Below are positions 45,370 to 53,307 of a stretch of 64,000 nt of DNA, piece by piece. Every line of letters begins with the position of its first letter. The stretch's first letter is position 1. The stretch lies in NCBI GenBank assembly GCA_902785065.1, contig CACZXH010000003.1, positions 53,375 through 117,374 on the forward strand, in the 5' to 3' direction. A program made the translations under genes and the position numbers. The stretch comes from an uncultured Bacteroidia bacterium. GTDB taxonomy: Bacteria; Bacteroidota; Bacteroidia; Bacteroidales; UBA932. The notes below the pieces were generated by a model. The model had not been told where the DNA came from, ran no database searches, and was given only the letters and a program-made list of their open reading frames with translations.

Positions 45370-46248
45370 CTAATAACGCAGAATCTGAAGTTCCTCCTTG
45401 GAATACAGCAGCGGATCCAGCAGCCCCGGTGCAATCCGGCTCAGCAGCACGAACACCAGCAGCAACCCCACCAGCACGCTCAACACAATCCATAAGATCC
45501 TCCACAGTTTTCGATGCGATTCCTTCGGCTTCACCTCGTCATTCCCGACCTGATCGGGAATCTCCTCTACCTTTGCGGGTACATTTATCGGCTCCGGTTC
45601 CGGTTCGGACTCCTCTTTGTCATTTCGACCAAGCGCAGTGCGTGGAGAAATCTCCTCCGCAACCGGTTCCTCCTCCTCATTTCCGACGTGATCTTCCTCG
45701 TCATTCCTGGCCTCCTTTTCGTCATTCCGGGCTTGCTCTTCGTCATTCCGGGCTTGACCCGGAATCTCCTCGATCAACTCCGCCAGCCCCGCAACTGCCG
45801 TCGCTACCTCTTCGGGCGTCTCGACGTGCGTCTTGAGGGAGAGGGGAGCGAGGCCCAGGCCTTCGGGATAGATGTCCAGGTCCTCGTCGGCCACGAAGAA
45901 GAAATGGTTCTCGCGCGTGGCGCGGAGGCGTCCCAGGCCCGGGAAGACGACCGTCTTCTTGACCTTCAGGACCTCCTTCATCTCGGTGAGGAACTCCGTC
46001 AGGATGCGGGTGGCCATGTCGGTATCGACCTCCTCGTTATCCCGGGCGTACAGGTCCACGAGATACGTGTCGCCGCCCTGCTTCGGGGAGAAATACAGCC
46101 GGCGGTAGGGAGGGTTGATCGTATAGCCCTTGTCGGAAAAGGTGGAGGGCACCAGTTCGGCCACGAAACAGCCGACCCCGGGCAGGGTCACGGTGTCATG
46201 GTCCAGGATAGCCTCCTTCACCATTTTTGCAAGCAGATCGATATCCAT
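45370..46248 (-). CDS. HU-CCDC81-type membrane-anchored protein with repeat-encoded linker
   Basis: 292 residues. Residues 1-125 resemble the HU-like CCDC81 domains of Bacteroidota (MDIDLLAKMVKEAILDHDTV, LPGVGCFVAELVPS, INPPYRRLYFSPK, FPGLGRLRATRENHFFFV). Residues about 160-240 are a highly acidic linker full of GQARNDE, QARNDEK, ALGRNDK and DQVGNDE units, encoded by dispersed palindromic repeats. A single membrane helix follows (LWRILWIVLSVLVGLLLVFVLL, about 255-276). HU-CCDC81 proteins are often linked to SPOR/cell-envelope proteins. It is the first gene of the operon with thioesterase, transporter and NUDIX. Start 46248 follows a TATCTTTG element. Confidence 0.8.
   Translation of the reverse strand: MDIDLLAKMVKEAILDHDTVTLPGVGCFVAELVPSTFSDKGYTINPPYRRLYFSPKQGGDTYLVDLYARDNEEVDTDMATRILTEFLTEMKEVLKVKKTVVFPGLGRLRATRENHFFFVADEDLDIYPEGLGLAPLSLKTHVETPEEVATAVAGLAELIEEIPGQARNDEEQARNDEKEARNDEEDHVGNEEEEPVAEEISPRTALGRNDKEESEPEPEPINVPAKVEEIPDQVGNDEVKPKESHRKLWRILWIVLSVLVGLLLVFVLLSRIAPGLLDPLLYSKEELQILRY
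45538..45769. repeat. Cluster of GTCATTCC...GGAATCTCC palindromic repeats inside the HU-CCDC81 gene
   Basis: Full units lie at 45538-45565 (GTCATTCCCGACCTGATCGG then GAATCTCC), 45619-45655 (GTCATTTCGACCAAGCGCAG... GAAATCTCC) and 45742-45769 (GTCATTCCGGGCTTGACCCG then GAATCTCC). Partial GTCATTCC units lie near 45700 and 45721. Translated on the minus strand they give RNDE/GNDE-type residues. Confidence 0.8.
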
Positions 46249-46273
46249 CGCGGTCAGTTTCAGATTCGCGATG

Positions 46274-46281
46274 CAAAGATA
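46274..46281 (-). promoter_or_regulatory. -7 element (TATCTTTG) of the HU-CCDC81 operon
   Basis: The minus strand reads TATCTTTG 25 bases before the ATG at 46248; divergent from the tRNA promoter. Confidence 0.55.
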
Positions 46282-46302
46282 GTGAAAAAAACCGCAAAAA
46301 AG

Positions 46303-46333
46303 TTTGGAGTTTCCGAAAAAGGTTGTACCTTTG
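46303..46333 (+). promoter_or_regulatory. Promoter of tRNA-Asn
   Basis: TTTG (46303-46306), N19, TACCTTTG (46326-46333): an ideal Bacteroidota promoter, predicting a start about 37 bases before the mature tRNA. Confidence 0.8.
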
Positions 46334-46376
46334 CAATCCCGAAACAACAACAGGGCATCCGCAAGGATGAAAACAT

Positions 46377-46453
46377 TCCTCAGTAGCTCAGTTGGTTAGA
46401 GCATCTGACTGTTAATCAGAGGGTCCTAGGTTCAAGTCCTAGCTGGGGAGCCA
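46377..46453 (+). tRNA. tRNA-Asn(GTT)
   Basis: A cloverleaf folds cleanly. The acceptor stem is TCCTCAG / CTGGGGA (one G-U pair), the D arm has AGCTCAGTTGGTTAGAGC, the anticodon arm is TCTGA-CTGTTAA-TCAGA with anticodon GTT, and the T arm is CCTAG-GTTCAAGT-CCTAG. Discriminator G is followed by CCA (46451-46453). The last part of the gene (from 46416) overlaps, antisense, the 3' end of the island's serine recombinase, marking the insertion site. Confidence 0.96.
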
Positions 46454-48047
46454 AAGCGGACAAATTGTCAAAATTGACGGTTTGTCCGTTTTCTTTTTCT
46501 CCGTAACTATCTGATTTTAAGCCCCATGTAAATAGGAATTCGTTCTTGGAAACAGGTTCAATATCGTCATTTTCCTTGCTCCAATACATTCCGTCTGGGA
46601 ACACAAGATTTTGAAGGTGGCGCTTGTGACCGAGATTTAGCAACCGCCACATTTTCAATAAATTATCTTTCATAGAAAGCCCTAATGTGACATATTGGTC
46701 CAGGTTCAATATTTCTTTCTCCTTTGTCAGAATTTCGGACTGGATTTCGTCACGTTCAGCTTCTAGTTTCTCCAACTGCTTACTGCATATTTCCTGAATT
46801 TTTGCGTTGGGTGAAGTTGCCAGATTATACTCAACTTTTTCTATCTCTGAATTTTTACGGGCCAGGTTCGTTTTAAGCCCTAAGATAACTTCCTTTCCAT
46901 TCACATTGAGAATTGGAAACGATTTCATTAACTGAGTTTTTACCGCCTCCGTGAAATGCTCCGGAAAAGAAACACTATCCAGCCATTCTTCAAAAGCCGC
47001 ATTAGCTATCTTGGTGGAGACATTGCACCGGCAACCTTTATGGCTGCATACATAATAGCCAATATCTCTACCGTATTTCTTCCTCATTTTGGTACTTAAT
47101 GAAGCCGTCAGATTATGCCCACAAACAGGGCACCGGAGCGAGCCGAGGAGCGGAGCATACTCTTTATCCATTTTGGTCTCATAGCCCCTTGTATGGGCTT
47201 TTAAGACGATATTATTAACCTTCAAGAAAGTCTCCAAAGGAACGAGCGGCTCGTGCGGTCCTTTGATTATCTCTCCTTCGAGAAATGGGTGTGAAAAATA
47301 CCCCGCATAAAAAACATTTCGGAAAATACTCGACCAGCGTTGCTTATAAAGGTCGAGACCCATGGCCTTCATTCGGACACGGATCTCTTCATTCGTCAGG
47401 TTTTCATTGGCTTTCATTTGGAACGCTTTCCGGATCAGCTTTCCTTCCTCGTTTATAGTTATGGTTTGCTGGGATCTGGTGGTCTTCATATCATATCCCC
47501 TCGGAGCAGCTTGTATCCATCTTCCATTCCTCAATGCCCGTGCACCATTGTCTCTTACTGTTTGAGAATTGATATTATTAGTGTGGTTCGCTACTAATAA
47601 TTCTATTCCTTGCACCATTTTTCCAGTAGCCGTTCTAGCATCGTAACTTGATGTTGCAGAGAAAATAGGGATACCTCGCTCCATCAATTCATCCACAATA
47701 GAAAAGGACTTCGTGCCCGTTCTCGAAAAACGGCTTGTGGAATATACGATGACCGCGTCAATCCTGTTTTTCTTGTCCATTACATATTTCAACATCCTGT
47801 TAAAACGTTTTCGATTTACGTCGCTCTTTGCACTCTCATGCTCTCCATCGAAACACTCTACAACTTCATATTGATGTTGTCTTGCCCACTCGTAGCACCG
47901 CTCTAATTGAGTTTCAGGACTAAAACCGTCCTCTTGCTCTTTAGAACTCACTCTCTGATAGATGACAGCACGGCCACCCACCTTAAATGTCCTCTTCTTA
48001 CCCTTCACAAATGGTTTGAGGACGTTGTTCATTTCTTCTACGTTCAT
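46416..48047 (-). CDS. Large serine recombinase (integrase) of the island
   Basis: 543 residues: the resolvase catalytic domain (about 24-165, AVIYQRVSSKEQEDGFSPE with nucleophile Ser, YSTSRFSRTGTKSF), the recombinase domain (about 185-300), a zinc ribbon (CPVCGHNL ... CSHKGCRC, about 325-355) and a coiled coil (about 395-450). Its last ~11 codons (APQLGLEPRTL) are encoded by the antisense strand of the tRNA-Asn T arm and variable loop, and the TGA lies in the tRNA anticodon arm. Integration therefore supplies the end of the gene. The start overlaps a small upstream ORF (ATGA). AT-rich compared with flanking host genes. Confidence 0.93.
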   Translation of the reverse strand: MNVEEMNNVLKPFVKGKKRTFKVGGRAVIYQRVSSKEQEDGFSPETQLERCYEWARQHQYEVVECFDGEHESAKSDVNRKRFNRMLKYVMDKKNRIDAVIVYSTSRFSRTGTKSFSIVDELMERGIPIFSATSSYDARTATGKMVQGIELLVANHTNNINSQTVRDNGARALRNGRWIQAAPRGYDMKTTRSQQTITINEEGKLIRKAFQMKANENLTNEEIRVRMKAMGLDLYKQRWSSIFRNVFYAGYFSHPFLEGEIIKGPHEPLVPLETFLKVNNIVLKAHTRGYETKMDKEYAPLLGSLRCPVCGHNLTASLSTKMRKKYGRDIGYYVCSHKGCRCNVSTKIANAAFEEWLDSVSFPEHFTEAVKTQLMKSFPILNVNGKEVILGLKTNLARKNSEIEKVEYNLATSPNAKIQEICSKQLEKLEAERDEIQSEILTKEKEILNLDQYVTLGLSMKDNLLKMWRLLNLGHKRHLQNLVFPDGMYWSKENDDIEPVSKNEFLFTWGLKSDSYGEKENGQTVNFDNLSALAPQLGLEPRTL

Positions 48048-48184
48048 ACTTTCTTTGCTACTTCAAAAACTGCTATTGAATAAAATACAAGGAAGTCGGC
48101 CAACTGGTCGGCCTCCTCGTCAGTAAGGTTTTCACAACCCTTGATCTGTTTAATCTCATCGATTGATAGTTTTAGGTTTTCCAA
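48044..48184 (-). CDS. Small acidic ORF coupled to the serine recombinase
   Basis: 46 residues from a TTG start (ENLKLSIDEIKQIKGCENLT, then DEEADQLADFLVFYSIAVFE and VAKKV). A stop codon lies immediately upstream of the TTG, and no in-frame ATG exists. Its TGA overlaps the recombinase ATG, suggesting translational coupling. The pattern SIDEIKQIKGCENLTDEEADQLADFL looks like a small helical protein often found beside Bacteroidota recombinases. The function is unknown; it may be a recombination accessory factor. Confidence 0.5.
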   Translation of the reverse strand: MENLKLSIDEIKQIKGCENLTDEEADQLADFLVFYSIAVFEVAKKV

Positions 48185-48196
48185 TTACATTGCGTG

Positions 48197-48549
48197 TCAT
48201 TTTGGCATTTCGCCAACATTATACGCTTTCGTGCCCCTGCCCGCAGATCCGGTGCCAGAGATATAGCACAGGTAGCTTTCACCTTGCCCGTTGGAGGGCT
48301 CTCTATCTTCTAGTGTATGAATGACTATTGTAGTCCCATTATCTTTTTTTCTCTAACCCATATGGGGGAAATAGTATCTCGGAGCCCCATTTCAACCGCC
48401 TTCCTCTCTTGTTTGAGGATTTCCGTCAATAAGTATTGTCTCCTTTTGGTGGTCGAAAATTTGGTGTTAATGTACTTGAATGCTAATACCTGCAGGGTGT
48501 CAATAACCGCCTGCTCCTCTTCTGTCATTTCTTGATATTTCTTTTCCAT
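48197..48549 (-). CDS. Small ORF with apparent -1 frameshift continuation
   Basis: The zero frame (48549-48325) encodes 74 residues: MEKKYQEMTEEEQAVIDTLQ, then KRRQYLLTEILKQERKAVEMGL and ending WVREKKIMGLQ. At 48349-48343 the reading strand has A-AAA-AAG, a classic -1 slippery heptamer. In the -1 frame translation continues DNGTTIVIHTLEDREPSNGQ and on to GEMPK, stopping at 48197. The extension reads like protein and has no start codon of its own. Either programmed -1 frameshifting, or a one-base indel in the 7-A run (mutation or sequencing error). No function recognised. Confidence 0.5.
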
Positions 48550-48659
48550 AATAATAAGTGTTTTAAGTCATTGAATTATTAACCAGATACTTTATAATAG
48601 TCGAAACCTTTTTTCAAATATACTTTTCCTTTTTTTCTTTGATCTTTTTGAGTAGAGCA

Positions 48660-48698
48660 AAAAAAACAGGCCCTCATAGTGCAGAGAGCCCGTTTTTA
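48660..48698 (-). terminator. Terminator of the restriction-modification operon
   Basis: The minus strand reads AACGGGCTCTC, an eight-base loop, GAGGGCCTGTT, then a run of Ts. The stem has two mismatches. The reverse complement also ends in Ts, so it may act both ways. The 239 bases between 48550 and 48788 hold otherwise only AT-rich DNA, including the inverted repeat ATTGATAT / ATATCAAT. Confidence 0.6.
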
Positions 48699-48788
48699 CG
48701 ATCAAAAGTGTGATCTTCAAAAGATCAACATTTTTTAAGATTGATATTTATATCAATATAATAACTACTAATTGATATTAGTATCTAA

Positions 48789-51700
48789 TTAAGGGAATAG
48801 CACTGGATCAATCTCCTTCATAATGCGATCCGTTTCTTCAAGAGCGTAGATGATGTGCCCGTAGTGGAGGATGTCCTTATAGTCCAGCTTCCGGCCCCGG
48901 CGGTCTTTGAGCCATTTCTGCGCTGGTTGGTATCCACCGATGAAGAAGGTCCACGCCAGTTCAGAAACACCTCCGAAATACTGCGTGTCATTGATCAACA
49001 CCTTTCCTTGATCATACCGTATTGCCTCGACGATGTTCTCGCCAGTAACCGGGAACGTAATACGTCGTTCCCAATTCTTTGCCTCCTCCATAAGGTGCAA
49101 TTTCCTCAATTCTTCTCCAAGAGCTACAAGTTGCTGAAACTGATCTTTGTCTTTTGGATATGGGATCTTCGGAAAATCAATTTTTAGAAACTCCTTGTAA
49201 GTTTCCCGATAACGAGGACTATGAAGAACAGCGTATACATAGTCGAACAACTCCTCTGGTTTAGCAATACAACCTAATTGCTTTTGAAATGCCTCAACTA
49301 TTTCTTCTGATAAATTGGGATAGATACTCCCATCCCCAGCATATAAATAAAGCGGAATAATATAAGTACTGTCACTTGAACTATCCAGCACATGCATATC
49401 CACCAATCCATTAGAAACAAAGGTATAACCTAGGCTGAGTTGTCGATTACCTTTCGCCGTGATGAGACCATAATTATTCGGGATTAGCATGTTACGCATT
49501 TTATCATAACGATGATCTCCTCGAAGAATAATCTGCTGAACGGTTTCTTTCTGGGGATAATAGCAGAACCTGTTATCAAATGGCCTGTAACAAACTCTTT
49601 TCTTACTCTCATCAGGAGCGTTACGGAAGAAAACCCTTTTCGTCCGTAAATTCCAATCTTCATTTTCCTTTATGGAATACCTCGAGGCTATTGTGTTATC
49701 CTCAACCTCGGAATTCATAAGTGATAACATATCATCTAGATCCTTTCCCGAAAAATGAACGAAAAGGTTATCCTTTCTAAACTTAACGCCACTGGTTTGG
49801 ATTAAGAAAAGATCCCCTAAACTTACACCCTTATTATACTCATCAATCGCAGAAAAATCCTTTGGGACGAAGAAATAATACGGCTCAGATAAGGTAACTT
49901 TGGTCCAACTAATTGAATGTAGCGATGTTGAATTTAGCCACTCATATTTATAATCACGGGTTCCAAATAAATCTTTGTGAAATACCTCAGCATAGGTTCC
50001 TTTCCCCTTCTTCCCGGTTTTGACAAAGATATTGATACTTACTCCCTGCATGATATCAAACACATTCTTATCTTCCGACCCGTCTGGAGCCACCTCCTTT
50101 TTTCTACTGTTACCGTGAAGATCAAGAATGTAGATGCGATCAAACTCGGCCAGCAAACTCTTTCGCATTTGTCGGTGGATAATACCATCAATGAAAGAAT
50201 TGTTTGAAATAAAAGCAAGAATTCCTTCGCCTTTCTTATTTACATAGTGATGACCAAGACGAATGAACTTGATATAATCATCTGAAAGAGGTTGAATATT
50301 CCTTTCTACAAGGTTCTTCTTGTAATCGGCAACAAGATCCGTAATCCACTTTCCGTTATTTTGGCTTGACACTGAATACGGCGGATTTCCCGTACATATC
50401 ATTACAGGGGTCTCCGTCTTTACACGTGACGCTTCATCCGCCTCGTCTGATAGCCACTTTGCAAACAGGGTCGCAGCACGTGGAGTTGCTTCTTCTAATG
50501 AATTGGTAAGGAAAATATTAAGACGGTCTTTTGACGCCTTATCATATCCTGTTGCCTTTAAAGTCAAAGATAGTTTCAGATGTGCGATTGTATAAGAGGC
50601 CATGAGGATCTCAAAACCGTGGAGCCTGGGGATAAGGCTTTTCTCAACATATGATGGCCATACCCCTTCCATCCCTTCGAATTTATCTCTGACTTGTTGT
50701 ATTATTTCAGCAAGGAAAGTTCCTGTTCCCGTAGCCGGGTCGAGGATCTGCACTCTATGCACGGGGACCATTTCATGTTTCATGCCGTCCGAAGTTCGTT
50801 TGTCCTTAGATTGCTGAATGGCACGTTTGATCATAATCGTACTATCATCAGCCAAACCCATCGGAAGGTTAAACTCCGTTTGTAGGATCTCGTCTATCGA
50901 GGAAATAATAAACTTCACAACAGGAGCTGGGGTGTACCATACCCCACGAGCTTTCCGGAGCTTCGGATCATATTCTGCAAGAAAGTCTTCGTAAAAATGG
51001 ACAATCGGGTCACTATGCCGCTTGTTTCCACCATAATTCCGCATAATTCGATCCGCATCAGTAGCGGCAAACATAGATGCAAGGTCTTCCACAATCCACG
51101 ATATGCTCTCGTCAAGATCATATACGGCGATTGACTGGAATATTTTGCGAAGGAAAGGGTTGGACTTAGGTATCAATTCTGCCGCTTCCTGTCGGGAGAA
51201 GTCTTCCGGGGTTTGATCATTCAGACGTGCTGTGAATAAACCATACACAATTGTTTGGGAATAAATATCCGCAAACTCTTCAGGTTTGAGGTCGTGGATG
51301 AGGACGTTCCTAAATGCACGAAGTTGAGCTGCCATGTCGCTGTCCCCATCCTCACCATCAATCGCAATGCTGCTTTTCACTGCATCAGCAAGTAGGTGTG
51401 CCTTTGCTGCCATTTGCTTTGCCAGCGCCGCAGAAGACGTAATACGCTGCCGCCCCTCTGTTGCAAGATGGAGAACCATTTCAGTAAATTTCGCCTCATT
51501 TCCCGGGATCCCAACGATATGGTTGCCGTGGGTCTCAGCGATACGTACAGCATCCTGAAACTCGCCATCCACGTAAAGATGGAAATCAAGATAATCCGTG
51601 AAAATTATACGATTAAGAGAGGACTTATATCGGTTGAACTGATCCTTGTGCTGTCGCCGTCCATCAAGGTCTGTGTCATTCACGTCCTTTGCCTCCAAAA

Positions 51701-51896
51701 AAGCCACAGGAACGTTTTTCTGAGTGATAACGTAATCTGGTGCCCCGCAGTCAATACGACGTGGCTCATTGGTAACGACGAAGTTATTTAGAATGGATTG
51801 GAGGTATGATGCCAGTGAACCACGAAAACTGTGCTCGGTGGTATTGCCAACATGATAGAGCTGATCTATCGCTCGAATGTATTCCTTGAAGTCCAT
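48789..51896 (-). CDS. Single-chain type IIG/ISP-like restriction-modification enzyme
   Basis: 1,035 residues. The N-terminal nuclease-like domain has APDYVITQKNVPVAFLEAKD, a PD-(D/E)xK pattern (Asp, then Glu-x-Lys). A helical connector follows. The gamma-class N6-adenine methyltransferase has motif I DPATGTGTFLAEI (near 395-407), motif IV NPPYS (near 505) and motif X-like ARGVWYTPAPVV. The C-terminal ~400 residues form a target-recognition region like that of type ISP enzymes. No helicase (DEAD/Walker) motif is visible, so it is closer to type IIG than true ISP. It should methylate one strand and cut unmodified DNA, as phage/plasmid defence. Preceded by a 73-residue ORF with a one-base gap. 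Confidence 0.85.
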   Translation of the reverse strand: MDFKEYIRAIDQLYHVGNTTEHSFRGSLASYLQSILNNFVVTNEPRRIDCGAPDYVITQKNVPVAFLEAKDVNDTDLDGRRQHKDQFNRYKSSLNRIIFTDYLDFHLYVDGEFQDAVRIAETHGNHIVGIPGNEAKFTEMVLHLATEGRQRITSSAALAKQMAAKAHLLADAVKSSIAIDGEDGDSDMAAQLRAFRNVLIHDLKPEEFADIYSQTIVYGLFTARLNDQTPEDFSRQEAAELIPKSNPFLRKIFQSIAVYDLDESISWIVEDLASMFAATDADRIMRNYGGNKRHSDPIVHFYEDFLAEYDPKLRKARGVWYTPAPVVKFIISSIDEILQTEFNLPMGLADDSTIMIKRAIQQSKDKRTSDGMKHEMVPVHRVQILDPATGTGTFLAEIIQQVRDKFEGMEGVWPSYVEKSLIPRLHGFEILMASYTIAHLKLSLTLKATGYDKASKDRLNIFLTNSLEEATPRAATLFAKWLSDEADEASRVKTETPVMICTGNPPYSVSSQNNGKWITDLVADYKKNLVERNIQPLSDDYIKFIRLGHHYVNKKGEGILAFISNNSFIDGIIHRQMRKSLLAEFDRIYILDLHGNSRKKEVAPDGSEDKNVFDIMQGVSINIFVKTGKKGKGTYAEVFHKDLFGTRDYKYEWLNSTSLHSISWTKVTLSEPYYFFVPKDFSAIDEYNKGVSLGDLFLIQTSGVKFRKDNLFVHFSGKDLDDMLSLMNSEVEDNTIASRYSIKENEDWNLRTKRVFFRNAPDESKKRVCYRPFDNRFCYYPQKETVQQIILRGDHRYDKMRNMLIPNNYGLITAKGNRQLSLGYTFVSNGLVDMHVLDSSSDSTYIIPLYLYAGDGSIYPNLSEEIVEAFQKQLGCIAKPEELFDYVYAVLHSPRYRETYKEFLKIDFPKIPYPKDKDQFQQLVALGEELRKLHLMEEAKNWERRITFPVTGENIVEAIRYDQGKVLINDTQYFGGVSELAWTFFIGGYQPAQKWLKDRRGRKLDYKDILHYGHIIYALEETDRIMKEIDPVLFP

Positions 51897-51897
51897 A

Positions 51898-52119
51898 TCA
51901 AATTTTACGGTCTTTAGTCAGTAATTTCCCCTTTCGGATGATTACCTTCTGGTTCTCAAAGGGTTTAACTTCGGAAATACCATAGTTGCGGAGAGAGCTG
52001 TATTTTATTCCGATCTCGTCCTCCGTATGGTGGTCGTATATACAGGCTACAGAGCCATAGTAGGAGTGCTGGTCTCCCTTCTTGATCGTCAAGTGTATGA
52101 CCGTCTTCTCGAACTTCAT
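51898..52119 (-). CDS. Small protein upstream of the restriction-modification gene
   Basis: 73 residues: MKFEKTVIHLTIKKGDQHSY, then YGSVACIYDHHTEDEIGIKY and a basic C-terminus (KVIIRKGKLLTKDRKI). No known domain recognised; no HTH is apparent, so it is not an obvious C (controller) protein. Its stop is one base before the RM start. ATG 52119 sits well after an ideal promoter; a longer frame to 52206 would start upstream of that promoter. Possible roles are control of RM expression or an anti-restriction partner, both inferred only from position. Confidence 0.6.
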   Translation of the reverse strand: MKFEKTVIHLTIKKGDQHSYYGSVACIYDHHTEDEIGIKYSSLRNYGISEVKPFENQKVIIRKGKLLTKDRKI

Positions 52120-52144
52120 GTTGATCGTATTGAGTGGTGTTCTG

Positions 52145-52175
52145 CAAATATACATTATTTCTGGGATATGACAAA
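52145..52175 (-). promoter_or_regulatory. Promoter of the small ORF-RM operon
   Basis: The minus strand reads TTTG (52175-52172), N19, TATATTTG (52152-52145): ideal Bacteroidota spacing. Confidence 0.75.
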
Positions 52176-52199
52176 AAAGACTAAAAAGCCATAAAAATA

Positions 52200-52231
52200 T
52201 TTGCATATTAGTCTAATTTGCATTATCTTTG
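52200..52231 (+). promoter_or_regulatory. Promoter of the DUF2693 gene
   Basis: TTTG (52200-52203), N20, TATCTTTG (52224-52231). It is divergent from the RM promoter, with 24 bases between their -33 boxes. Confidence 0.7.
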
Positions 52232-52255
52232 TCAAAGAAACAAAAAGAACAGATT

Positions 52256-52597
52256 ATGAAACAGATGATTGCCACCATTACCAACGACGCTCTTGTCGCA
52301 GCCCACATCAATTCTATCGCCCGCACTATGGGATCCACCCTGAAAGGCGTTGCCACAGCCATGCTCATTGAAGAAGCCAAGCGCCAGATGCGAGACGGCG
52401 TATGCCATTTCGTCTACCTGAAGAAGGACGGCTCCGTCCGGGAAGCCTTCGGTACACTGGACAAGGCCATCCTCGACCATACTCTTGTCGGTACTGGCCA
52501 ATCTCCTGAGAGCTGGGGCTGCTGCTACTACCATGATGCGATCAAAGGAAGCGGTCGCAGCTTCCGTTGGGCTAACCTGATTGCCGTTCTTTCGTAG
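52256..52597 (+). CDS. DUF2693-type SH3 beta-barrel-fold protein
   Basis: 113 residues: MKQMIATITNDALVAAHINS, then CHFVYLKKDGSVREAFGTLD and RSFRWANLIAVL. This matches the small SH3-fold DUF2693 proteins common on Bacteroidota plasmids, phages and mobile islands (the FxKxDGSxREAFGT core). Function unknown; a nucleic-acid-binding or host-modulating role has been assumed from the fold. It has its own promoter and a terminator, so it is probably expressed alone. GC content is higher than in its island neighbours. Confidence 0.8.
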   Translation: MKQMIATITNDALVAAHINSIARTMGSTLKGVATAMLIEEAKRQMRDGVCHFVYLKKDGSVREAFGTLDKAILDHTLVGTGQSPESWGCCYYHDAIKGSGRSFRWANLIAVLS

Positions 52598-52606
52598 ACC
52601 TCAACC

Positions 52607-52631
52607 GGGAGGGCCGACCACGCCCTCCCTT
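52607..52631 (+). terminator. Terminator after the DUF2693 gene
   Basis: GGGAGGG, nine-base loop, CCCTCCC, then TT. The T tract is short, so strength is uncertain. Confidence 0.55.
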
Positions 52632-52644
52632 CAAATAGACAATT

Positions 52645-53307
52645 ATGGATCAAGTTGTACTCCTTTGCCGTGTTAGTACAGCCTCTCAGGACTATGAAAG
52701 GCAGGTTGCTGAACTCACAGAATTCTGCCAGCGTGCCGATTGGCAGGTCACACGGGTCTTTGCAAACAAGGTCTCCGGCAAGCTCCCAGTCGAACAGCGT
52801 CCAGAACTCCTGGAGATGCTGGACTTTGTTCGGACTAACAAAATCAAAAAAGTGGTTGTCCTTGAAATCTCACGCCTGGGTAGAAACACCCTCGAAGCCC
52901 TAAAGGTAATCCAAATGCTAAACGATGCCGGTGTCTCCTTGTATATTAAAAACTATAATTTGGAGACGCTTGATCAGAATGGAAAAGTGAACCCTATTGC
53001 TTCGCTAATATGCACCATCCTTTTAGAGGTTGCCCAAATGGAACGGCTTACGATAATCGAACGCATGTCAAGTGGGCGTGATCAATACATCAAAAAATGT
53101 AAAGAAACCGGGGTAAAAATGGGGCGTCCTTCAACTTACAGAAAATCCTTAGATGATTATCGCAGAGAATACTCAAAAGAAATATCCCTTCTCCGAAAAA
53201 TGTCTCTGAAAAATGTATCTTCCATCACTGGAACCAGCATAAATACGTTGAGGCGGCTTCGAGATTTATTTCCTGATGCTAAATGTATATCGGCCAAGAA
53301 TACTTAA
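52645..53307 (+). CDS. Small serine recombinase (resolvase/invertase)
   Basis: 220 residues: the resolvase domain (VVLLCRVSTASQDYERQVAEL with catalytic Ser, VLEISRLGRNTLEAL, ERLTIIERMSSGRDQYIKKC) and a C-terminal helix-turn-helix (LRKMSLKNVSSITGTSINTLRRL). It belongs to the DNA invertase/resolvase class rather than the large integrases. It may resolve island multimers or invert a nearby segment; no paired inverted repeats were recognised around it. Its 3' end overlaps the convergent NADAR gene by 42 bases. Confidence 0.92.
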   Translation: MDQVVLLCRVSTASQDYERQVAELTEFCQRADWQVTRVFANKVSGKLPVEQRPELLEMLDFVRTNKIKKVVVLEISRLGRNTLEALKVIQMLNDAGVSLYIKNYNLETLDQNGKVNPIASLICTILLEVAQMERLTIIERMSSGRDQYIKKCKETGVKMGRPSTYRKSLDDYRREYSKEISLLRKMSLKNVSSITGTSINTLRRLRDLFPDAKCISAKNT

